Below, one piece after another: positions 55,645 through 64,000 of a stretch of 64,000 nucleotides of DNA. Made by a program: the position numbers and the translations under genes. Each line of letters starts with the position of its first letter. The stretch's first letter is position 1. Source of the DNA: Actinostola sp. cb2023 (Eukaryota > Cnidaria > Anthozoa > Actiniaria > Actinostolidae); contig JAUJYZ010000881.1 in NCBI GenBank assembly GCA_033675265.1, forward strand, positions 375,001 to 439,000, in the 5' to 3' direction. Under the pieces are notes generated by a model. The model saw nothing but the letters and a program-made list of their open reading frames with translations, made no database searches and was not told the DNA's origin.

Positions 55645-55922
55645 TTTCCTTCCTTCCTTCCTTCCTTCCTTGTCTTCCTTCCTTCCTTCCTTCCTTCCTT
55701 CCTTCCTTCCTTCCTTCCTTCCTTCCTTCCTTCCTTCCTTCCTTCCTTCCTTCCTTCCTTCCTTCCTTCCTTCCTTCCTTCCTTCCTTCCTTCCTTCCTT
55801 CCTTCCTTCCTTCCTTCCTTCCTTCCTTCCTTCCTTCCTTCCTTCCTTCCTTCCTTCCTTCCTTCCTTCCTTCCTTCCTTCCTTCCTTCCTTCCTTCCTT
55901 CCTTCCTTCCTTCCTTCCTTCA
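55645..55922. repeat. CTTC polypyrimidine array (~280 bp)
   Basis: Nearly pure (CTTC)n in the intron after D28, the third large pyrimidine array on this strand. 55925-56110 is unique. Confidence 0.93.
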
Positions 55923-56111
55923 TTCTTCTATCTTTCATTCTTTCTTTCTGTTTATTTTCTCATTTGTTATCTAAATTGTAGTTGTCTTCGAGACTACGGC
56001 TTCTTCTCTTTCGCTTTTTGTTGCTCGTTCTTCACGTTTATGTTCTATTTCTTCTCCACCTACCTCCTCGTCTGATTTTAATTTCCTCGCATTTCAAAAG
56101 AATCATGGGAG

Positions 56112-56252
56112 CCATATACTACAAGCACCAGAATGCTTTGTCCATTTTCTTTTGTTAGATAACCAACCCAATTTTCTTACTATTCTCATGAAGGAATAAA
56201 AATCTGAATAACGAAGAAAATTCGCAATGCATTCTGGTAGTTGTAGTATAAC
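56112..56252. repeat. Inverted repeat upstream of the follistatin exon
   Basis: tatactacaagcaccagaat (56115-) and attctggtagttgtagtata (to about 56250) form arms of a possible MITE. Confidence 0.55.
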
Positions 56253-56308
56253 TGAACGTCATCATGCAAGTCCCCAAATGTTAAACAGCCATCTGTTTGC
56301 TTTTCTAG

Positions 56309-56530
56309 TTCTCAAAGACCCGTGTCTCAAGAAGGTCTGTAAGTTCTACTCTCGATGCGTCAAGGCTGCAGACAACACTGTATCCTGTGACTGTCCCGCG
56401 GGATGCACTAAAGATTACAACCCCGTCTGCGGGACCGATAAGTTTACCTATACTAACAATTGTACGAGAATGGCCGCGTCCTGTGCTAAGAAGAATGACA
56501 TAGGAATCCTGAAGAATGGCGGATGTGCAG
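56309..56530 (+). CDS. Follistatin-type/Kazal module, ten cysteines
   Basis: A single 222-nt exon with phase-1 ends (acceptor cttttctag, donor GCAG|GTAATT). The sequence begins VLKDPCLKKVCKFYSRC and has ten cysteines. The first five form the follistatin-like lead (DPC, KVC, SRC, VSC, DC) and the rest the Kazal core: GC, TKDYNPVCGTDKFTYTNNC, ASC and NGGC. The PVCGTDxxTYxNxC pattern is diagnostic of Kazal domains. Such modules act as serine-protease inhibitors or as growth-factor and matrix-binding modules (follistatin, agrin, SPARC); which applies here is unknown. It separates D28 from the divergent D29. Confidence 0.9.
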
Positions 56531-56564
56531 GTAATTGTTCTTCACAATCGTACCTTTGCAAATA

Positions 56565-56893
56565 CAGTCGACTTTGTGGTCGCTTACGAGAGGTTCCAAC
56601 TATAGTGATTTCACTTGGAACTGAATATTTGATCTTTTGGAAAACTGGTCGCTTACGAGAGGTGGTCGCTTGCGAGAGGTTCCAACTATAGTGATTTGAC
56701 TTGGAACTAAACTTTTGGTATTTTGGAAAACTGGTCGCTTAGGAGAGGTGGTCGCTTACGAGAGGTAGTCGCTTACGAGAGATTCCAACTATAGTGATTT
56801 GACTTGGAACTAAACTTTTGGTATTTTGGAAAACTGGTCGCTTACGAGAGGTGGTCGCTTACGAGAGGTGGTCGCTAACGAGAGGTGGTCGCA
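56565..56893. repeat. GGTCGCTTACGAGAGG minisatellite
   Basis: Alternating short units ggtcgcttacgagaggt and about 60-bp units (ttccaactatagtgatttga, cttggaactaaacttttggt), starting from tacagtcgac; related to the TACAGTCGAAC elements. Confidence 0.75.
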
Positions 56894-56929
56894 ACTGGAA
56901 GTACTGCATACCTAGTTGCATAATTGTTG

Positions 56930-57150
56930 TGCATGAATAATTCATGAATGCTATGACCGAAGTGAATTCTGGGAAATTAAAATTATCAAAGAAAATCATG
57001 TTCTACTATAATTTTCAAGAAACCAGTAAGTTTGGCCGAGAAAATCAGAATTAAAGTTTTTCCAAATGAAGACGATTTTGCATCTGAACTACAACCCTGC
57101 CACGGTTATAATTTCTATTGGGTTTTCCTCATGAATTATTCATGAATATG
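56930..57150. repeat. Inverted repeat with CATGAATAATTCATGAAT ends
   Basis: Left gcatgaataattcatgaatg and right catgaattattcatgaatat flank about 180 bp, just upstream of the D29 acceptor. Confidence 0.55.
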
Positions 57151-57177
57151 CTAATTACTTATACTTGTCTTTCTTAG

Positions 57178-58858
57178 CCTGTAGATACGCCTTGTCCTTG
57201 GTCTTTGTCATCGGAAGTGGGAACTTCGCTGCCAAGAAACAGTTCATCCAAGCGGTCGTCGAAGAGTTCAATGTTGGAAAGGAGAACCTTCAATTGGCCA
57301 TTGTCTACTATGACAGTAGCGCTTACGTCACCGTGGGCTTTAATGAGCAAAGGAGTAAAGATGAAACAAGGATAGCGCTAGGTGCGATGAGTGAGAGAGG
57401 TGGGTTTGGTGATCGATACAGCGAGGGGTTGAAAAAAGCGAGCGAAATTCTTGGCAAAGTTCAAAGAGATGATGTTAAGGTAAATTCAAAAACACGCAAA
57501 CAGATGTTCTATGATTATTTTAACTGGATTCACACATCCATCTGAAGTTTTATGAACCTATCCACCTTTAAAACCATCCTCCCATCCCCATCGACCCTCA
57601 TTCATCCATCCTCCCATCCATCCTTCAATCCACCCTCTCATTCATCCACCCATCATTTAATCTATCCATCCCATTCACCAATCCTCATTCATCCATCCTT
57701 CAATCCACGCTTTCATTCATCCACCCATCATTTAATCTATCCTTCCCATTCACCCATCCTTAAATCCATCCTTCAATCCACGCTTTCATTCATCCACCCA
57801 TCATTTAATCTATCCATCCCATTCAACCATCCTCATTCATCCATCCTTCAATCCACGCTTTCATTCATCCACCCATCATTTAATCTATCCATCCCATTCA
57901 ACCATCCTCATTCATCCATCCTTCAATCCACGCTTTCTTTCATCCATCCACCCATCATTTAATCTATCCATCCCATTCAACCATCCTCATTCATCCATCC
58001 TTCAATCCACCCTCTCATTCATCCACCCATCATTTAATATATCCATCCCATTCAACCATCCCTCATTCATCCATCCTTCAATCCACGCTTTCTTTCATTC
58101 ATCCACCCATCCTTAAATCTTGATCCATCCATTCATTTATCCATCCCATTCATCCATCCATCGTTTAATCTATCCATCCCATTCAACCATCTTCATTCAT
58201 CCATCCTTCAATCCACGCTTTCATTCATCGACCCATCCTTAAATCTTGATCCATCCATTCATTCATCCATCCATCCATTCATCCATCCATTCATCCATCT
58301 CATTCATCCATCCATCCCTCAATCCATCGATTCATCCTTCAATCCATCCATCCTTCAATCCACCCTTTCATTCATCCACCCATCCTTTAATCTATCCATC
58401 CCATTCAACCATCCTTCAATCCATCGATTCATCCTTCAATCGATCTATCCTCTAATCTCCCCATCCATCCATCTCCCTCGTTTTAATTCAGCCATTTGAT
58501 AATTCTTCGTTCTCTTTCCATTCTTCCATTCATGTATTCATTCAGGTGTTCGTTAATCCATTCTTCCATTCATGTATTCATTCATGTGTTCATTAATCCA
58601 TTTCTTCATATCGTTCATAGGCGGTGGTGGTGGTCACAGACAAGGATGATCCATCAACGTCCGATGTAGCCCTTGCTGGTAACGCCCTTAAAGACAAAAA
58701 GATTAAAGTGTTTACAGTCGGCGTTGACTCACAACTCAGTTCTCCACAACTTAAGAAAGCTGTTTCGCAGCTGGATTACCACAACGGTGTACCTTCTTTC
58801 GCTGAGCTTGTTCACTTTGCGCCTACATTATCTAGACAACTTTGCAAGGAATCCGAAC
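57178..58858 (+). CDS. vWA module D29, divergent, Cys-bracketed (exons 57178-57479 and 58621-58858)
   Basis: It opens [23 protein letters not shown], closer to classical vWA (VIGSGNF resembles DGSGSF but with Gly for the MIDAS Asp). Helix [12 protein letters not shown], strand [24 protein letters not shown], phase-0 intron after DDVK (site shared with D7, D18, D19, D24), then [30 protein letters not shown] and [15 protein letters not shown]. Cysteines near both ends (ACR, QLC) suggest a domain-closing disulfide as in matrilin-type vWA. 540 nt. The last 67 nt and the donor form unit 1 of a 14-fold tandem repeat; the frame beyond the first donor stops after KYCTFFR. Confidence 0.86.
57580..58480. 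repeat. CATC-rich satellite with ~65-70-bp units
   Basis: Repeating phrases atccttcaatccacgctttc, attcatccacccatcattta and atctatccatcccattcaac fill the D29 internal intron. Confidence 0.88.
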
Positions 58859-59947
58859 GTAAGTATTGCACCTTCTTTCGCTGAGCTTGTTCACTTTGCG
58901 CCTACATTGTCTAGACAACTTTGCTTGGAATCCGAACGTAAGTATTGCACCTTCTTTCGCTGAGCTTGTTCACTTTGCGCCTACATTGTCTGGACAACTT
59001 TGCAAGGAATCCGAACGTAAGTATTGCACCTTCTTTCGCTGAGCTTGTTCACTTTGCGCCTACATTGTCTAGACAACTTTGCAAGGAATCCGAACGTAAG
59101 TATTGCACCTTCTTTCGCTGAGCTTGTTCACTTTGCGCCTACATTGTCTAGACAACTTTGCAAGGAATCCGAACGTAAGTATTGCACCTTCTTTCGCTGA
59201 GCTTGTTCACTTTGCGCCTACATTATCTAGACAACTTTGCAAGGAATCCGAACGTAAGTATTGCAGTTGTTATAAGACACCTTTCTTGTGCCTTCTTTCG
59301 CTGAGCTTGTTCACTTTGCGCCTACATTGTCTAGACAACTTTGCAAGCAATCCGAACGTAAGTATTGCACCTTCTTTCGCTGAGCTTGTTCACTTTGCGC
59401 CTACATTGTCTAGACAACTTTGCAAGGAATCCGAACGTAAGTATTGCACCTTCTTTCGCTGAGCTTGTTCACTTTGCGCCTACATTGTCTAGACAACTTT
59501 GCAAGGAATCCGAACGTAAGTATTGCACCTTCTTTCGCTGAGCTTGTTCACTTTGCGCCTACATTGTCTAGACAACTTTGCAAGGAATCCGAACGTAAGT
59601 ATTGCACCTTCTTTCGCTGAGCTTGTTCACTTTGCGCCTACATTGTCTAGACAACTTTGCAAGGAATCCGAACGTAAGTATTGCACCTTCTTTCGCTGAG
59701 CTTGTTCACTTTGCGCCTACATTGTCTAGACAACTTTGCAAGGAATCCGAACGTAAGTATTGCACCTTCTTTCGCTGAGCTTGTTCACTTTGCGCCTACA
59801 TTGTCTAGACAACTTTGCAAGGAATCCGAACGTAAGTATTGCACCTTCTTTCGCTGAGCTTGTTCACTTTGCGCCTACATTATCTAGACAACTTTGCAAG
59901 GAATCCGAACGTAAGTATTGCAGTTGTTATAAGACACCTTTCTTGTG
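58792..59947 (+). repeat. 79-bp tandem repeat (14 units) of exon 3' end plus splice donor
   Basis: Units start at 58792, 58871, 58950, 59029, 59108, 59187, then 59291, 59370, 59449, 59528, 59607, 59686, 59765 and 59844. Each holds the last 67 nt of D29 coding sequence (ccttctttcgctgagcttgt ... caaggaatccgaac) followed by gtaagtattgca. Blocks of six and eight units each end with the same 25-bp tail gttgttataagacacctttc + ttgtg, so one block arose by higher-order duplication. Units are nearly identical. Confidence 0.95.
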
Positions 59948-59984
59948 TATTCTCTATATGATATGGTACTACGTAAGAATGAAT

Positions 59985-62530
59985 GTTTAGATAAATGAAT
60001 GAATAGATATATAGATTAATGGATGGATGAACGAACGAACGAATGAATGGATAGATAGATTAATGGATGAACGAACGAATGAATGGATGGATGGATGAAC
60101 AAATGAATAGATAGATAGATTAATGGATGAACGAACGGATGGATGAACGAACGAATGAATGGATGGATGAACAAATGAATAGATAGATAGATTAATGGAT
60201 GAACGAACGAATGAATGGATGGATGAACGAATGAAAGGATAGATAGATTAATGGATGGATGAACGGATGGATGAACGAACGAATGAATGGATGGATGAAC
60301 GAATGAATAGATATATAAATTAATGGATGGATGAACGAACGAATGAATGGATGGATGAACGAATGAATAGATATATAAATTAATGGATGGATGAACGAAC
60401 GAATGAATGGATGGATGAACAAATGAATAGATAGATAGATTAATGGATGAACGAACGAATGAATGGATGGATGAACAAATGAATAGATATATAGATTAAT
60501 GGATGAACGAACGAATGAATGGATGGATGAACAAATGAATAGATAGATAGATTAATGGATGAACGAACGAATGAATGGATGGATGAACGAATGAATAGAT
60601 ATATAAATTAATGGATGGATGAACAAATGAATAGATAGATAGATTAATGGATGAACGAACGAATGAATGGATGGATGAACAAATGAATAGATATATAGAT
60701 TAATGGATGAACGAACGAATGAATGGATGGATGAACAAATGAATAGATAGATAGATTAATGGATGAACGAACGAATGAATGGATGGATGAACGAATGAAT
60801 AGATATATAAATTAATGGATGGATGAACGAACGAATGAATGGATGGATGAACGAATGAATAGATATATAAATTAATGGATGGATGAACGAACGAATGAAT
60901 GGATGGATGAACAAATGAATAGATAGATAGATTAATGGATGAACGAACGAATGAATGGATGGATGAACAAATGAATAGATAGATAGATTAATGGATGAAC
61001 GAACGAATGAATGGATGGATGAACAAATGAATAGATAGATAGATTAATGGATGAACGAACGAATGAATGGTGGATGAACAAATGAATAGATAGATAGATT
61101 AATGGATGAACGAACGAATGAATGGATGGATGAACGAATGAATAGATATATAAATTAATGGATGGATGAACGAACGAATGAATGGATGGATGAACGAATG
61201 AATAGATATATAAATTAATGGATGAATGAACGAACGAATGAACGTATGGATGAACGTATGGATGAACGAACGAATGAATGGATGGATGAACGAATGAATA
61301 GATATATAAATTAATGGATGGATGAACGAACGAATGAATGGATGGATGAACGGATGGATGAACGAACGAATGAATGGATGGATGAACGAATGAATAGATA
61401 TATAAATTAATGGATGGATGAACGAACGAATGAATGGATGGATGAACGGATGGATGAACGAACGAATGAATGGATGGATGAACGAATGAATAGATATATA
61501 AATTAATGGATGGATGAACGAACGAATGAATGGATGGATGAACAAATGAATAGATATATAGATTAATGGATGAACGAATGAATGAATGGATGGATGAACA
61601 AATGAATAGATAGATAGATTAATGGATGAACGAACGAATGAATGGATGGATGAACGAATGAATAGATATATAAATTAATGGATGGATGAACGAACGAATG
61701 AATGGATGGATGAACGGATGGATGAACGAACGAATGAATGGATGGATGAACGAATGAATAGATATATAAATTAATGGATGAACGAACGAATGAATGAATG
61801 GATGGATGAACAAATGAATAGATATATAGATTAATGGATGGATGAACGAACGAATGAATGGATGGATGAACAAATGAATAGATAGATAGATTAATGGATG
61901 GATGGATGGATAAACAAACGGATGAATGGATGGATGGATGGATGGATGAATGAATGAATAAATAGATTAATGGATAGATGAACGAATGAATGAATGGATG
62001 GATGGATGAATAAATTAATAGATATATAAATTAATGGAATGAATGAATGGATGGATGGATGAATAGATAGATGAATAACGAATGAATGGATGGATGAACA
62101 AATGAATAGATAGATAGATTAATGGATGGATGGATGAACAAACGGAATGGATGGATGGATGGATGGATGAATGAATGAATAAATAGATAGATAGATTAAT
62201 GGATGGATGAATAAATTAATAGATAGATAGATTAATGGATGGATGAACGAATGAATGAATGGATGGATGGATGAATAAATTAATAGATATATAAATTAAT
62301 GGATGGATGAACGAACGAATGAATGGATAGATGAACGAATGAATAGATAGATAGATTAATGGATGGATGGATGGATGGATAAACAAACGAATGAATGGTG
62401 GATGGATGAACGAACGAATGAATGGATAGATGAACGAACGAGTAAATGGATAGATTAATGAACGAATCGATGGACGAACGAACGAATAAATTAATTGATG
62501 AATAAATGAACGAACGAATGAATGCACACA
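59985..62530. repeat. GGATGAACGAATGAAT satellite (~2.5 kb)
   Basis: Composite of 4-bp-based phrases: gaatgaatggatggatgaac, aaatgaatagatagatagat, taatggatggatgaacgaac. Higher-order period is about 50-60 bp. It occupies most of the D29-D30 intron. Minus-strand His/Ile/Ser-rich frames are spurious. Confidence 0.93.
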
Positions 62531-62626
62531 TGGATGAATGGATGAAAGTCCGTCCAACCACTTTCCTTGCTAATTTAAAGTTCGCATGTGCTATAGTCAC
62601 TCCATGTCTTTTGTTTTTCTTTGTAG

Positions 62627-63179
62627 TCTTAATCAAGACACCCACAGACTTAGCGTTCGCAATCTCAGCCACGGGTGTCCAAGGGAATGTCATATACAGT
62701 CATATGATTACTGCCATCAAAAACATCATGGAAAAATACCGACAGAATCGCATCAGATACGGTTTCATAGAGTTCGCAGACTCTCCAAATCCTAAGATTC
62801 AATTCACTGACGATTTTGGCAGCATGTCTAACCTAATAAAATACATCTCTGTCGTGCCTCGATCCAACGGTCGACCCAACATCGAAAGAGCTATAACTGC
62901 CGCTGGCCAAATGTTCCGTCTGCACTCCAACCTCTCAGCACGTAAAGTATTGGTTGTCATGGTCGACGTTCCAACCTCGGAGAACATGGTTGACGTCACA
63001 CGCGCGGTCAAGGAACTGGAGCAGACTGGTATCGAGGTTATTCCTATTGTACTTGGAGTGAACGCTGACCGAGGTCAGCTTGAGAAATTGACACCGAATC
63101 CGAACAACGTGATTGATAAAACCGGAAGTGAAGGATCCTGAAGATACTGCTAAAAGGATTATGGAGAAAGTACTGAAAG
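62627..63179 (+). CDS. vWA module D30 with a late frame break (single exon)
   Basis: It reads LLIKTPTDLAFAISATGVQGNVIY, MITAIKNIMEKYR, IRYGFIEFAD, NGRPNIERAITAAGQMF, strand VLVVMVDVPTSE, IEVIPIVLGVNA, LTPNPNNVIDKT, then runs into a stop (GSEGS, stop at 63139-63141). The expected ending PEVKDPEDTAKRIMEKVLKG is present in the next frame up to the donor at 63180. Exon length 553 nt has the wrong remainder, so one inserted or two deleted bases near 63118-63124 break the module. Everything upstream is well conserved. Confidence 0.82.
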
Positions 63180-63244
63180 GTAGGTATCGGATATTGGAAT
63201 TGCTTGGTTTCAAACAGCAGTGAAAAGTCTTTTTTTGTTTTTTT

Positions 63245-63345
63245 TTGTTTTTGAATCTCATGATATACCTTCGACTGAGGGTCAAAACTGCCCCCATGTA
63301 CTATCAAGCAGAGAGTATTCTATTGAAAAGGTGCAATTCAGCAAT
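63245..63345. repeat. Dispersed repeat shared with 19200-19303
   Basis: ttgaatctcatgatatacct ... agcagagagtattctattga ... aggtgcaattcagc matches the copy in the D10 internal intron. Confidence 0.7.
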
Positions 63346-63429
63346 AGTGCATTAGTATATCTCAGGGTCTGTGAGGTCACCACTTTGCAGCAACTTTTTT
63401 TATAGTCATAGGTGATGACGTACTCCTTA

Positions 63430-63790
63430 TTTAAAAAGTTATGTTTTCATAACCATGGCAAGAAAGGAAAGGGGGAGAACCCAGACCAATCCCAGGCCCA
63501 ATAGCCTTCCAACCAAAAACAATGCGAACTTTTCCGCAATGATGCGAGCGAAAGGTATTCTTATTTAAAAAGTTGTGTTTTTCATAACCGTGGCAAAAAG
63601 GTAAGAAAAATAAATAAGGGGAGAAAAACCAGACCAATCCCAGGCCCAACAGCCTTCCAACCAAAAAAAACCGCGAACTTTTCCGCAATGATGCGAGCGA
63701 AAGGTATTCCTTATTTAAAAAGTTGTGTTTACATAACCGTGGCAAAAAGGTATGAAAGAAAAGGGGGGAGAATCCAGACCAATCCCAGAC
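63430..63790. repeat. ~140-bp tandem repeat, 3 copies
   Basis: Units with aaaagttgtgttttcataac, ggggagaacccagaccaatc, ccaggcccaatagccttcca and gcgaacttttccgcaatgat. The third is truncated. 63791-63904 is the branch/acceptor region of the final Kazal exon. Confidence 0.85.
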
Positions 63791-63904
63791 CCCGTAGCCA
63801 CCTTAACAAACTTATCTAATTTTCAAGCTAATCTAATTTTATCTTATCATATTCCCTTTCAATCTGAACTCATCTCCTTCAAAATCTACAATAACAATTC
63901 TTAG

Positions 63905-64000
63905 CTGTCGTCAACTGTTCTAACTCGTGCCCAATCTCCTTACGTCCATTGTGTGGTAGCAATGGAAAGACGTACTGGAATGAGTGTCACATGATAGGAG
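63905..64000 (+). CDS. Second Kazal module, 5' part, cut by window edge
   Basis: After acceptor caattcttag (AG 63903-63904, phase 1) the frame reads AVVNCSNSC, PISLRPLCGSNGKTYWNEC, HMIG and continues off the window. The C-x3-C ... PxCGSNGKTYxNxC spacing is typical Kazal. Unlike the first module, the visible part has no five-cysteine follistatin lead. It shows that the 3' end of the gene alternates Kazal and vWA modules and continues to the right. Confidence 0.85.

Larger units (their letters stand above)
1..64000 (+). other. Partial giant gene: 30 tandem vWA modules with follistatin/Kazal modules
   Basis: All supported exons share one strand and splice in phase. Every module starts after an AG acceptor in phase 1 and ends in a G|GT-type phase-1 donor, so modules can be gained, lost or skipped without changing frame. 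The module pattern is: strand 1 (DLAFAIS type), helix 1 (MKDxIKxIIDxYG), strand 2 (IRYAVIVFG), strand 3 (PxxxLxF), helix (SSGxPDLxKALExAKxLF), strand 4 (AKKVLVVIxDKxS), strand 5 (GIxVIPVAxG), and a last helix ending IMDKxLxG. This is the vWA Rossmann-like fold known from collagen VI, matrilins and integrins. The order is D1-D28, follistatin/Kazal, D29, D30, Kazal. Neither gene end is visible: D1 opens with a phase-1 acceptor and the last exon runs off the edge. Extracellular location is inferred from the domain types. I cannot name the gene. Confidence 0.88.

Overview
The window is animal genomic DNA: short exons with canonical GT-AG introns, long AT-rich introns packed with micro- and minisatellites, and many short inverted-repeat (MITE-like) elements. 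Extracellular von Willebrand factor A (vWA) modules mixed with Kazal/follistatin modules, plus intronic repeats with ends such as GGATAGCGCTATCC and GGTTGCACGAAAGGTG that I associate with anthozoan genomes, suggest a cnidarian, perhaps a coral or sea anemone. That assignment is inference and cannot be proved here.

Every coding segment I can support belongs to one plus-strand gene that crosses the whole window and is cut at both ends. It encodes 30 consecutive vWA modules (numbered D1 to D30 here). A 10-cysteine follistatin/Kazal module lies between D28 and D29, and the start of a second Kazal module lies at the right edge. Each vWA module begins and ends at a phase-1 intron (a 1-1 symmetrical unit of about 183-189 codons). 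Seven modules are single exons; the other 23 are split by 26 internal introns, at about 22 different positions. The visible exons sum to roughly 5,500 codons, with no start codon, signal peptide or stop assigned. The product is probably a giant secreted or extracellular-matrix protein of the collagen VI/matrilin-like vWA type. The MIDAS metal-binding aspartate after strand 1 is replaced by Ser in almost every module, so metal-dependent ligand binding is probably lost.

Layout: D1-D10 (191-19696) are regular. D11 (20484-21329) has a wrecked, partly duplicated first exon. D12-D24 (21994-45937) are mostly regular, but D14 carries a 20-nt microexon inside a 106-bp tandem array and D18 is preceded by a relic exon copy. 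D25, D28 and D30 each contain one reading-frame break. After the follistatin module (56309-56530) comes the divergent D29, whose last 67 coding bases plus splice donor are tandemly repeated 14 times. A 2.5-kb satellite then leads to D30 and the second Kazal exon.

Introns hold several inverted-repeat element families, at least two of which have grown internal satellites. They also hold a tRNA-derived SINE, a 53-bp poly(C) run, long polypyrimidine arrays close behind splice donors, and a 20-bp minisatellite made of perfect CArG-box matches. I see no second protein gene, rRNA, functional tRNA or intact transposase. Part-open frames inside the satellites are low-complexity artefacts.
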